This document shows, in pieces, positions 1-5,075 of a DNA stretch of 5,075 nt. Position 1 is the stretch's first letter. Every line of letters starts with the position of its first letter. A program made the position numbers and the translations under genes. The DNA is from Microbacteriaceae bacterium (GTDB lineage Bacteria > Actinomycetota > Actinomycetes > Actinomycetales > Microbacteriaceae), in assembly GCA_947452355.1 (NCBI GenBank), contig CANGCU010000096.1, positions 1 through 5,075 of the forward strand, in the 5' to 3' direction. Under the pieces are notes generated by a model that did no database searches, was not told where the DNA came from, and saw only the letters and a program-made list of their open reading frames with translations.

Positions 1-432
1 AATCGTCGCGTCACCGTAGGTGAACCCGCCCGGCGAGATTGTGGGCCAGGGGTCGGTCCACGCGAGTTCACCAAAAGCGACAGTGCCTCCCCACACCGAG
101 AACTCCGCGTCCGCATCGACGGCCTGAACGTCTTCCATAAAGATTCGCGAATCGAGCCACGCCGCGAACTCCGACCCCGTTGCCCCGTGAACGATGAGCA
201 TCGTCGCGTCGGGCGACTCGAGGACGTGGACACTGTGGCGGATTCGACCTTGACCGTCGAGCTCGAGCGCATCACGGCTGTCACCGACGGCGAGCCCGCG
301 AACGTCCTGACTGAGGACCGCGTTGAGCACGTCGAACCGATCGATTCCCGTGACGCGAACGAGACCGGCGGTTACCGAAACGGCGGCGTTTCCATCGACC
401 AATCGGCGTTGGTCGACGAAGGGGTTCGACAT
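1..432 (-). CDS. ygfZ: YgfZ/GcvT-like folate-binding protein, N-terminal part (runs off left edge)
   Basis: The minus-strand frame opens with ATG at 432-430 and stays open for 144 codons to the window edge, so the C-terminal part is missing. Visible residues fit the N-terminal GcvT-like fold of the YgfZ/CAF17 family: a leading strand VRVTGIDRFDVLN (25-37), then LSQDVRGLAVGDS (40-52), and ALELDGQGRIRH (55-66). This is the usual 'VTGxDR...L..Q....L..G......L...G' pattern. Family members bind a folate and help assemble or repair certain iron-sulfur enzymes in the cytoplasm. The signature motif around KGCYxGQE lies further downstream, outside the window, so the active-site cysteine cannot be checked. 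The start lies 2 nt after the stop of the 36-codon gene, which suggests the last gene of a three-gene operon. No strong Shine-Dalgarno sequence is visible, so reinitiation after the upstream gene is likely. The family call is fairly sure; the function in this organism is inferred. Confidence 0.8.
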   Translation of the reverse strand, partial: MSNPFVDQRRLVDGNAAVSVTAGLVRVTGIDRFDVLNAVLSQDVRGLAVGDSRDALELDGQGRIRHSVHVLESPDATMLIVHGATGSEFAAWLDSRIFMEDVQAVDADAEFSVWGGTVAFGELAWTDPWPTISPGGFTYGDATI

Positions 433-434
433 CG

Positions 435-545
435 TTAGCGCTGACCGCGGAAGAGTCGAACGAGAACGACGATGCTGGTCACACCGATAGCGACGAATGC
501 GAGTCCCAACAGGCTCAGGAAGAAGATTTCAAACCAGAAGTTCAT
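435..545 (-). CDS. 36-residue single-pass membrane microprotein
   Basis: This short gene encodes 36 residues: ATG at 545-543, TAA at 437-435. It has an aromatic start (NFWFEIFF, residues 2-9) and one strongly hydrophobic segment at about residues 7-29. It ends in a short basic tail, VRLFRGQR (29-36). Arg30, Arg33 and Arg36 suggest the C-terminus faces the cytoplasm. It sits 4 nt after the stop of the 87-codon membrane gene and 2 nt before ygfZ, exactly filling the gap. A weak AGG lies 8 nt upstream of the ATG (556-554). Length, charge placement and operon spacing argue for a real gene rather than chance. I do not recognise a family. It could be a small subunit or regulator of the neighbouring membrane protein, or an independent microprotein; this is inference. 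Confidence 0.7.
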   Translation of the reverse strand: MNFWFEIFFLSLLGLAFVAIGVTSIVVLVRLFRGQR

Positions 546-549
546 GTGT

Positions 550-813
550 TTAGCCTAAACCGTTCAACGGCCAGGCAATGGCGATTCCGACGGCACCGAT
601 GACAAGACTGCCGGCAGTAGTGAACGCGAGTCGATTCACCAGTCCCTGCTTGCGTTGCATCGACAGTTGGACGATGAACGAGACAAGCAACGTCGCCCCC
701 ATCGTGATTGATATACCGGTTGCCCACTGGCTGCCGCCGCCCACGACGGCAGCGGCCGTCCCGACGATGGCGATAATCCACGAGGGCAGTGCAGAGGCTA
801 GTCGGCGGGGCAT
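550..813 (-). CDS. Small three-helix membrane protein of unknown function (87 aa)
   Basis: The chosen start is ATG at 813-811, giving MPRRLASALP at the N-terminus. The frame is open further upstream, to 942, but a longer start would run through the divergent promoter and into glnR, so it is unlikely. The protein has three hydrophobic segments at about residues 11-30, 33-51 and 63-82. A basic loop (QRKQGLVNR, 53-61) lies between the second and third, and Arg3-Arg4 precede the first. By the positive-inside rule the N-terminus and the basic loop face the cytoplasm. No catalytic motif or known domain is apparent. It is the first gene of the leftward cluster, 4 nt before the 36-codon membrane gene. 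No clear Shine-Dalgarno precedes the ATG, so a leaderless or short-leader transcript is possible. Function unknown. Confidence 0.72.
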   Translation of the reverse strand: MPRRLASALPSWIIAIVGTAAAVVGGGSQWATGISITMGATLLVSFIVQLSMQRKQGLVNRLAFTTAGSLVIGAVGIAIAWPLNGLG

Positions 814-833
814 ATGACCATGGTAAACGCGCC

Positions 834-839
834 TAAACT
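834..839 (+). promoter_or_regulatory. Candidate -10 element for glnR-ppk-mutT1
   Basis: TAAACT matches the actinobacterial TANNNT pattern. It would start transcription near 846, leaving a leader of about 20 nt that just contains the Shine-Dalgarno at 853-859. The alternative TAATAA at 840-845 would place the start inside or against that ribosome site, so it is less likely. No convincing -35 is seen. Inference from sequence only. Confidence 0.4.
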
Positions 840-841
840 TA
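836..841 (-). promoter_or_regulatory. Candidate -10 element for the leftward membrane-protein/ygfZ operon
   Basis: On the minus strand the hexamer reads TAAGTT, a TANNNT match. It would start transcription near 829, about 16 nt before the ATG at 813. It shares four bases with the plus-strand candidate at 834-839, so the two promoters could not be occupied at once. No -35 match is seen. Confidence 0.33.
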
Positions 842-852
842 ATAAAACCGCG

Positions 853-859
853 GGAGGAG
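853..859 (+). promoter_or_regulatory. Shine-Dalgarno site for glnR
   Basis: GGAGGAG lies 6 nt before GTG at 866, a near-ideal match and spacing. It fixes GTG 866 as the start of glnR; no competing ATG nearby gives the conserved N-terminal strand. Confidence 0.75.
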
Positions 860-865
860 TGGGTC

Positions 866-1525
866 GTGTCTCGAATACTCGTACTTTCGTCGACTTCCGA
901 AACGATCATTCCCGCACTGGGTCTCCTTCCCCACGATCTCATCGTCGCGCCTTTGGCACCCCAATCGCTCGCAACTCACGGCGATGTCGACCTCATTCTG
1001 ATTGATGGTGTCTCCGACCTGGTCGCAGCAAAGGCGATGTCTGGAATCCTGTCCACTGCTCAGCTTTCGGTCCCGGTTCTCATTGTTGTGGCCGAAACAT
1101 CTCTGTCAGTCATGGACTCGTCGTGGGGAATTTCCGATTTTCTCCTGCCGAACGCGTCTCTCGCCGAGGTGGATGCGCGAATCCGTCTCGCAATCCAGTC
1201 AGCGCGCGGCGTCACGCAGTCTGGACTGTCGCACTCGGGTGTATCCATTGACGAATCGAGCTACCAGGCGAACGTCGGCGGACGTCCTCTCGATCTGACG
1301 TTCAAAGAATTCGAATTGTTAAGGTATTTGGTGGCAAATCCAGGTCGCGTGTTCACCCGTGAACAATTACTGTCGGATGTATGGGGATACGACTATTTCG
1401 GTGGAACGCGAACCGTTGATGTTCACGTTCGACGACTCCGCGCCAAACTCGGTGACCACGAATCGGTCATCGGGACGGTTCGCAATGTCGGCTATCGATT
1501 TGCTCCAACAGGAGACGACGAATGA
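866..1525 (+). CDS. glnR: GlnR-type orphan OmpR-family nitrogen response regulator
   Basis: The 219-residue product starts at GTG and has an atypical receiver domain (about 1-112) followed by an OmpR-type winged helix (about 126-214). The N-terminal signature [16 protein letters not shown] (14-29) and [20 protein letters not shown] (87-106) match what I know of actinobacterial GlnR. So does the DNA-binding part: [14 protein letters not shown] (142-155), [20 protein letters not shown] (172-191) and [10 protein letters not shown] (203-212). GlnR is a cytoplasmic, dimeric DNA-binding protein that controls nitrogen genes such as glnA and amt. Asp47 (LILIDG) sits at the usual phospho-acceptor position. 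The acidic pair after strand 1 is absent (LVLSSTSE), and the usual Lys-Pro is replaced around LLP (93-95). This agrees with phosphorylation-independent function in the family, and no histidine kinase is adjacent. The stop overlaps the ppk start. The alternative, a generic PhoB/RegX3-type regulator, is less likely given the degenerate receiver. Confidence 0.9.
   Translation: MSRILVLSSTSETIIPALGLLPHDLIVAPLAPQSLATHGDVDLILIDGVSDLVAAKAMSGILSTAQLSVPVLIVVAETSLSVMDSSWGISDFLLPNASLAEVDARIRLAIQSARGVTQSGLSHSGVSIDESSYQANVGGRPLDLTFKEFELLRYLVANPGRVFTREQLLSDVWGYDYFGGTRTVDVHVRRLRAKLGDHESVIGTVRNVGYRFAPTGDDE
1511..1514 (+). promoter_or_regulatory. Shine-Dalgarno site for ppk inside the end of glnR
   Basis: GGAG, within AGGAGA, lies 7 nt before ATG 1522. 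It supports this start, in the overlapping sequence ATGA, over any downstream ATG, and it indicates translational coupling to glnR. Confidence 0.65.
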
Positions 1526-3690
1526 GTGACCCGAACGCCATCACAGGTTCAACCGACGCCGAACTCGACGACGATTGGGTAGACAGCCACACCGTCAAGG
1601 ACGCATCGCTGCCCGCGGATCGTTTTTTCGACCGTGAGTTGTCATGGCTTGAATTCAATCGTCGGGTCTTGCAGCTCGCCGAAGATACGACGATTCCGTT
1701 GCTCGAGCGCCTCAACTTTCTCGCGATTTTCGCCAACAACCTCGATGAATTTTTCATGGTTCGAGTCGCGGGACTCAAGCGTCGAATCGAAACAGGTATC
1801 GCCGCACACAACAACATCGGCCGAGGACCGCAGTTAGTCCTCGACGACATCCACGTCGCTGCGAACGCGATGCAGGTCGAACACGCGCGATTGGCGGTGG
1901 ACGTCATTCGACCCGCCCTCGCAGAGGCCGGCGTTCTGATCAACACGATGGACGACTTGTCCCCCACTGACCGAGCGACAATCGAAGAATTGTTTGTGTC
2001 GAGCATCTTCCCCGTACTCACGCCGCTCGCAGTGGACCCAGCACATCCGTTTCCCTACATTTCCGGGCTTTCACTGAACCTCGCGGTTCGCGTGCAGAAC
2101 CCGAAATCGGGCGAAGAGAACTTTGCGCGAGTGAAGGTCCCAGCAATCCTCCCGCGCTTTGTCGAACTCCCCGGAGGCAACGACGGCACACTGCGTTTCG
2201 TTCCCCTGGAAGAGGTCATCGCCCACCACCTCGTTGCACTTTTCCCTGGCATGGCGATTCTTGACCATCATTTCTTCCGCGTGACACGTAACGAAGACTT
2301 GGAAATCGACGAGGACGAGAGCGAGAACCTGCTCAAGGCACTCGAGAAGGAATTGTCACGCCGACGATTTGGTGCGCCGATTCGCCTCGAAATTAGCGAA
2401 GACATGGACGACGTGACGCTCGGTCTGCTTATTCGCGAATTGGGAATGAGTGACGGTGAGGTTTACCGTCTTCCCGGCATCCTTGGACTCGACCAGTTGT
2501 TCCAGATTTCGGGAATCGCCCGCCCCGACCTCAAATTCAACAAACACATTCCCACGACCGTGGCTCAATTCCAGCCGGCCGAGCCGGGCGGTACTGCCGA
2601 TATCTTCGGTGCACTTCGAAACGGCGAGGTGCTCGTTCATCACCCGTACGAATCGTTCGCCACCAGCGTCCAAGCCTTCGTCGAACAGGCCGCGACCGAC
2701 CCTAACGTCCTCGCAATCAAACAGACGCTGTACCGAACCTCCGGGGATTCGCCGATCGTTCGATCGCTCATCACCGCGGCCGAGTCGGGTAAAGCCGTCC
2801 TGGCGTTGGTCGAAATCAAGGCGCGATTCGACGAACAGAACAACATCACCTGGGCTCGCCAACTCGAGCGCGCGGGAGTTCACGTCGTGTACGGGCTGGT
2901 TGGGCTCAAGACGCACTGCAAATTGACTCAGGTCGTTCGTCGCGAAAAATCTGGAGACATTTCGTATTACTCGCACATCGGAACCGGAAATTACAACCCG
3001 AAAACGAGCCGTGTTTACGAGGACCTCGGGCTGTTCACGAATTCCGCGGAAGTCGGGGCGGAACTCACCCGCCTGTTCAACGAACTCAGTGGGTACGCCA
3101 TCGAAAAGAAGTTCAAGCGGCTTCTCGTCGCACCTCGGCACCTTCGCGACGGTTTGCTCAAGAACATTGCGCGCGAGACGGAAGCGGCCCTCGCCGGCGA
3201 GAAGTCGGGTATCCAATTCAAAATGAATTCCCTCGTCGATGAAACCATCATTGACGCGCTGTATCGCGCGAGTCGTGCGGGGGTCCCGATCGACATCAGC
3301 GTTCGCGGGATATGTTCTCTCGTGCCCGGCCTTAAGGATCTGTCCGAGTCGATCCGAGTTCGCAGCGTCCTCGGGCGATACCTCGAGCATTCGCGAATTT
3401 ATTCCTTCCACAATTCCGGCAAGACCACGGTGTACATCGGCAGCAGCGACATGATGCATCGAAACCTCGATCGGCGCATCGAAGTTCTCATCAAATTGGA
3501 AAACCCCGAACACATCGAGCGAATCCAGCACCTCTTCGAACTTCACATGAATGACTCGTCGTCAACCTGGTCACTGGCGGCGAACGGTGAATGGACTCGC
3601 CACACGGGAATGGCGGGCGGATTGCTCGACATTCAAGAAACGTTGATGGCGGAATACACGACTCGCGATACGCGAGGTAAAAATAAGTGA
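1522..3690 (+). CDS. ppk: Polyphosphate kinase 1
   Basis: The 722-residue product makes inorganic polyphosphate from ATP, reversibly, through a phosphohistidine intermediate. All PPK1 landmarks are visible: the N-terminal helical domain with [15 protein letters not shown] (39-53) and [19 protein letters not shown] (70-88), VFPVLTP-like [20 protein letters not shown] (162-181), [10 protein letters not shown] (370-379), and [17 protein letters not shown] (398-414). [10 protein letters not shown] (433-442) and GLKTHCK (461-467) follow. His465 corresponds to the autophosphorylated E. coli His435, Arg405 and Arg435 to the Mg/phosphate-site Arg375 and Arg405, and His623 (RYLEHSR) to His592. [18 protein letters not shown] (484-501) holds the conserved nucleotide-site region with Tyr499. 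The protein is slightly longer than the E. coli enzyme because of a poorly conserved, Asp/Glu-rich N-terminal tail of about 33 residues, as also occurs in mycobacteria. It overlaps glnR by 4 nt and mutT1 by 4 nt. No frameshift or missing catalytic residue is seen. Confidence 0.97.
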   Translation: MSDPNAITGSTDAELDDDWVDSHTVKDASLPADRFFDRELSWLEFNRRVLQLAEDTTIPLLERLNFLAIFANNLDEFFMVRVAGLKRRIETGIAAHNNIGRGPQLVLDDIHVAANAMQVEHARLAVDVIRPALAEAGVLINTMDDLSPTDRATIEELFVSSIFPVLTPLAVDPAHPFPYISGLSLNLAVRVQNPKSGEENFARVKVPAILPRFVELPGGNDGTLRFVPLEEVIAHHLVALFPGMAILDHHFFRVTRNEDLEIDEDESENLLKALEKELSRRRFGAPIRLEISEDMDDVTLGLLIRELGMSDGEVYRLPGILGLDQLFQISGIARPDLKFNKHIPTTVAQFQPAEPGGTADIFGALRNGEVLVHHPYESFATSVQAFVEQAATDPNVLAIKQTLYRTSGDSPIVRSLITAAESGKAVLALVEIKARFDEQNNITWARQLERAGVHVVYGLVGLKTHCKLTQVVRREKSGDISYYSHIGTGNYNPKTSRVYEDLGLFTNSAEVGAELTRLFNELSGYAIEKKFKRLLVAPRHLRDGLLKNIARETEAALAGEKSGIQFKMNSLVDETIIDALYRASRAGVPIDISVRGICSLVPGLKDLSESIRVRSVLGRYLEHSRIYSFHNSGKTTVYIGSSDMMHRNLDRRIEVLIKLENPEHIERIQHLFELHMNDSSSTWSLAANGEWTRHTGMAGGLLDIQETLMAEYTTRDTRGKNK
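3674..3678 (+). promoter_or_regulatory. Shine-Dalgarno site for mutT1 inside the end of ppk
   Basis: GAGGT lies 8 nt before GTG 3687. A later ATG at 3702 (Met6) would be about 23 nt away, so the GTG is preferred. Confidence 0.6.
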
Positions 3691-4628
3691 AAAATTCAGA
3701 CATGGTCGTCGCCGCTGGCGCGGTCCCGTGGAGGGTCGTTAACCGAAAACTTCAGGTTCTCGTCGTCTACCGCAAACAACACCGAGACGTGTCCATCCCC
3801 AAGGGCAAAGTTGACCCAGGCGAGACACTCCCCCACACGGCGGTTCGCGAGATTTTCGAAGAAACGGGTCTTCGCGTGAATCTCGGCCCGTCTCTCGGTT
3901 CCGCGCACTACATCCAGCCCACGAATAACAAACCCAAGATTGTTCACTACTGGGCCGCGGAGGTCGATCCGGTCGCCGAAGCGAAATCCAAATTCGTGTC
4001 CAACGACGAAATTTTCGCCCTCGAATGGCTCACCGTTAAAAAGGCGATTCGTTCACTGACGTATGAACACGACCGCGAGTTGGTCGAAAACCTCAAGGCG
4101 TTGTGGAAATCCGGCTCAATGCACACGTTTGCCCTGATCGTCGCGCGCCACGGCAAAGCGACGGCGCACGAAAATTGGGACGGCCCCGATTCGCTGCGCC
4201 CGCTCGTCGCCGTCGGAATGCAACAGTCCCGGGACATCGCCGGCGGGCTCACCGCCTTCGGCCCGTCGGCCATCATCTCGTCCCCTGCTATTCGTTGCCT
4301 GCAAACGGTGGCACCGCTGTCCTACAAACTCGGGATGGAAATTCGCGAGTCAGGCAAAATCTCGCAAGATAAGTGGACGAAGGAGGGCGACCGGGTCGCG
4401 GATTTCGTAACGACCCGACTCCGCAAAGCGGTCCCCGTCGTCATGTGCTCGCACGGTCCGGTTATCCCGCAAATCGTTAGCGAAATCATCCGACAAACCG
4501 GCGGCGCGGTCACGGATGACGCACGCCGCGCCGCGTCGCTCGGCACAGGAGATTTCGCCGTATTCCACATCGCCAAGGTCGGTCGCGGATACCGACTCGT
4601 TTCGATTGAGACCCACACCGCCCCATAA
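3687..4628 (+). CDS. mutT1: MutT1-like Nudix hydrolase fused to a histidine phosphatase domain
   Basis: The 313-residue product has two domains. Residues 6-142 are a Nudix domain with a complete Nudix box at 40-62: Gly40, Glu46, REIFEETGL (54-62), preceded by [11 protein letters not shown] (36-46). Residues 147-310 are a histidine-phosphatase (phosphoglycerate-mutase-like) domain with ARHGKA (153-158) carrying the nucleophile His155. Arg203 sits in [10 protein letters not shown] (198-207), and the second catalytic histidine, His256, in MCSHGPVIP (253-261). Length and architecture match mycobacterial MutT1 (about 317 residues), which hydrolyses 8-oxo-(d)GTP and dinucleoside polyphosphates such as Ap4A. 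A role in nucleotide-pool cleaning or in removing nucleotide alarmones is therefore likely here. GTG 3687 overlaps the ppk stop as GTGA. As I recall, mutT1 is also close to ppk in mycobacteria. Substrate preference cannot be read from sequence. Confidence 0.92.
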   Translation: MKNSDMVVAAGAVPWRVVNRKLQVLVVYRKQHRDVSIPKGKVDPGETLPHTAVREIFEETGLRVNLGPSLGSAHYIQPTNNKPKIVHYWAAEVDPVAEAKSKFVSNDEIFALEWLTVKKAIRSLTYEHDRELVENLKALWKSGSMHTFALIVARHGKATAHENWDGPDSLRPLVAVGMQQSRDIAGGLTAFGPSAIISSPAIRCLQTVAPLSYKLGMEIRESGKISQDKWTKEGDRVADFVTTRLRKAVPVVMCSHGPVIPQIVSEIIRQTGGAVTDDARRAASLGTGDFAVFHIAKVGRGYRLVSIETHTAP

Positions 4629-4751
4629 GGTGTCGGGCCGTGGGTTACGCCTCTCGGCACGTTGCCACTCGCGGTGGCTCATAATTAATGGAACCCGGGG
4701 AATCCGCACGACCCGACTTGACTAGTCTACGAGCCCCACCTAATCCTCGAT
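4629..4751. other. Convergent intergenic region
   Basis: This 123-bp stretch lies between the mutT1 stop and the stop of the leftward unknown gene. It contains no convincing ORF. It holds a long inverted repeat with an inner hairpin (4632-4717), an A/T-rich patch (TCATAATTAATGG, 4679-4691) and an 8-bp perfect palindrome GACTAGTC (4720-4727). It most likely serves transcription termination from both sides. Confidence 0.5.
4632..4717. terminator. Imperfect long inverted repeat with inner hairpin, possible bidirectional terminator
   Basis: GTCGGGCCGTGGG (4632-4644) pairs with CGCACGACCCGAC (4705-4717), giving 11 of 13 Watson-Crick pairs, including six uninterrupted outer pairs. Inside, GCCAC (4664-4668) and GTGGC (4674-4678) form a 5-bp stem with the loop TCGCG. 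No U-tract follows in either direction, so this is not a classical intrinsic terminator. A U-less or Rho-assisted stop, or an RNA 3'-end stabiliser, is possible. The structure is read directly from the sequence; the function is inference. Confidence 0.35.
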
Positions 4752-5075
4752 TCAGGAAAGTTTGTCCGTCCGCGCCAACACCGCACAAGCGCGCAGGTCA
4801 GATGCAAAATCAGCGAGAGTGACAGCGCGCTCCAAAAATGAACTTGACCCGATCTCGGAATCAGCGACGAGCGCGGTTACGCCGTGCGCTTCGATTCGGC
4901 AATAGGCGGCGGCCCGCTCGAGCGCATCGGAAAGGTCTCCGACGAATGCGCCACGCAGGATTTCATCCGCGAGTTCCCGAATGTCTTCGGGACCGGTCGG
5001 TTGACGCGCGCCCGCGATGACCTCGTCGATAGTGTTCAGGTCGTTCGCACCGCGTTGGTAGGCGTGGGCGGCCGT
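4752..5075 (-). CDS. Unrecognised protein, C-terminal 107 residues (runs off right edge)
   Basis: A minus-strand frame is open from the right edge to TGA at 4754-4752, giving 107 residues of a longer protein. Its codon use, with many GAC/GAG/GCG/CTC codons, resembles the other real genes better than the competing plus-strand frame, which reads as Arg-rich shadow sequence. The visible part is Ala-rich and looks mostly helical: a segment around PEDIRELADEILRGAF (29-44), another around LSDALERAAAYCRIEAHGV (48-66), and a last one around FLERAVTLADFASDLRACAVL (80-100). It ends ARTDKLS. It has Cys59 and Cys97 and no clear membrane segment. I recognise no family or catalytic motif, and the start and N-terminal domains are outside the window. 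It converges on mutT1 and is probably a separate transcription unit. Confidence 0.65.
   Translation of the reverse strand, partial: TAAHAYQRGANDLNTIDEVIAGARQPTGPEDIRELADEILRGAFVGDLSDALERAAAYCRIEAHGVTALVADSEIGSSSFLERAVTLADFASDLRACAVLARTDKLS

Larger units (their letters stand above)
823..848 (+). repeat. Three 10-bp-spaced AAAC direct repeats, possible OmpR-family operator
   Basis: GTAAAC (823-828), CTAAAC (833-838) and TAAAAC (843-848) recur at exactly 10 bp, one helical turn, in the same orientation. OmpR/PhoB-family regulators typically bind tandem direct repeats spaced 10-11 bp apart. Known Streptomyces GlnR boxes use gTnAC and GaAAC half-sites with an 11-bp period. The repeats overlap both -10 candidates, so a bound protein would be expected to repress or switch between the divergent promoters. 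GlnR, encoded immediately downstream, is the obvious candidate; that link is inference. Confidence 0.4.
814..865. promoter_or_regulatory. Divergent promoter region between the membrane-protein operon and glnR
   Basis: This 52-bp stretch separates two divergent start codons, so both operons must be controlled from here unless promoters lie inside the flanking genes. It is richer in A/T in its middle (roughly 834-848) than the surrounding genes. The -10 candidates for the two directions overlap, and a triple direct repeat covers them. Neither direction has a good -35 hexamer at a 16-18 bp distance. This is common in actinobacteria but would also fit activator-dependent promoters. Confidence 0.6.

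Noticed and set aside
187..438. Plus-strand ORF over ygfZ
   Set aside because: The minus-strand frame gives a recognisable YgfZ N-terminus; the plus frame reads as acidic, low-complexity shadow sequence.
798..821. Seven-codon upstream ORF on the minus strand (ATG at 821-819, TAG at 800-798) overlapping the start of the 87-codon gene
   Set aside because: It could act as a leader peptide, but it is short, lacks a ribosome site and has no attenuator-like features, so it is most simply chance.
814..942. N-terminal extension of the 87-codon membrane gene to an upstream ATG
   Set aside because: It would overlap the divergent promoter and the 5' part of glnR and adds a hydrophilic stretch unlike the rest; ATG 813 is the better start.
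2754..2767. Duplicated CGATCG palindromes inside ppk
   Set aside because: They encode the conserved SPIVRS segment and are explained by codon choice; no independent role is suggested.
2356..3546. Long minus-strand open frame (396 codons) antisense to ppk
   Set aside because: It lies wholly inside ppk, whose catalytic motifs are all intact on the other strand. The open antisense frame is an expected by-product of the biased codon use of ppk. No recognisable domain.
4662..4685. Plus-strand promoter TTGCCA / CATAAT downstream of mutT1
   Set aside because: The spacing is only 12 bp, too short for a sigma70-type promoter, and no plus-strand gene follows.
4632..4717. tRNA gene in the convergent intergenic region
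   Set aside because: The outer stem resembles an acceptor stem, but no GTTCRA-type T-loop, D-arm or clear anticodon arm is found on either strand.
4718..4746. Plus-strand promoter TTGACT with 17-bp spacer to TAATCC
   Set aside because: The -35 is good but the -10 is poor, and it would fire antisense into the leftward unknown gene.
4838..5020. Plus-strand 60-codon ORF
   Set aside because: It is Arg-rich shadow sequence of the minus-strand partial gene covering the same stretch.

Overview
The window looks like chromosomal DNA of an actinobacterium (Actinomycetota) with moderately high G+C. This rests on gene content: an orphan GlnR-type regulator, a mycobacterial/streptomycete-type polyphosphate kinase 1, and a MutT1-like protein fusing a Nudix domain to a histidine-phosphatase domain. 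The order (Micrococcales, Actinomycetales or another) cannot be fixed from the sequence.

Layout: two gene clusters diverge from a 52-bp promoter region (814-865). Leftward on the minus strand are an 87-codon three-helix membrane protein, a 36-codon single-helix membrane protein that is easily missed, and the N-terminal 144 codons of a YgfZ/GcvT-like folate-binding protein that runs off the left edge. The gaps between them are 4 and 2 nt, so they look like one operon. Rightward on the plus strand are glnR, ppk and mutT1, joined by two 4-nt stop/start overlaps (ATGA, then GTGA). Each overlap has a clear Shine-Dalgarno sequence in the preceding gene, so the three read as one translationally coupled operon. 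A 123-bp convergent intergenic region (4629-4751) carries a long imperfect inverted repeat enclosing a small hairpin. Beyond it, on the minus strand, is the C-terminal part (107 residues) of a protein I do not recognise.

How the genes may work together: GlnR is the global nitrogen regulator of many actinobacteria. PPK1 makes and uses polyphosphate. MutT1-type proteins hydrolyse oxidised or signalling nucleotides and dinucleoside polyphosphates. As I recall, glnR, ppk, mshD, a mutT gene and the pst genes lie in the same broad neighbourhood in Streptomyces, and glnR lies next to mshD in Mycobacterium. Here glnR and ppk touch, with nothing between them, which directly ties nitrogen regulation to polyphosphate metabolism.

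The most interesting non-coding signal is a set of three AAAC-containing direct repeats spaced exactly 10 bp apart (823-848). They overlap both divergent -10 candidates and are a plausible autoregulatory operator for GlnR, an OmpR-family protein. I see no CRISPR array, insertion sequence, tRNA or rRNA, and no wholly new system. The window is a conserved core-genome neighbourhood in an unusually compact arrangement.
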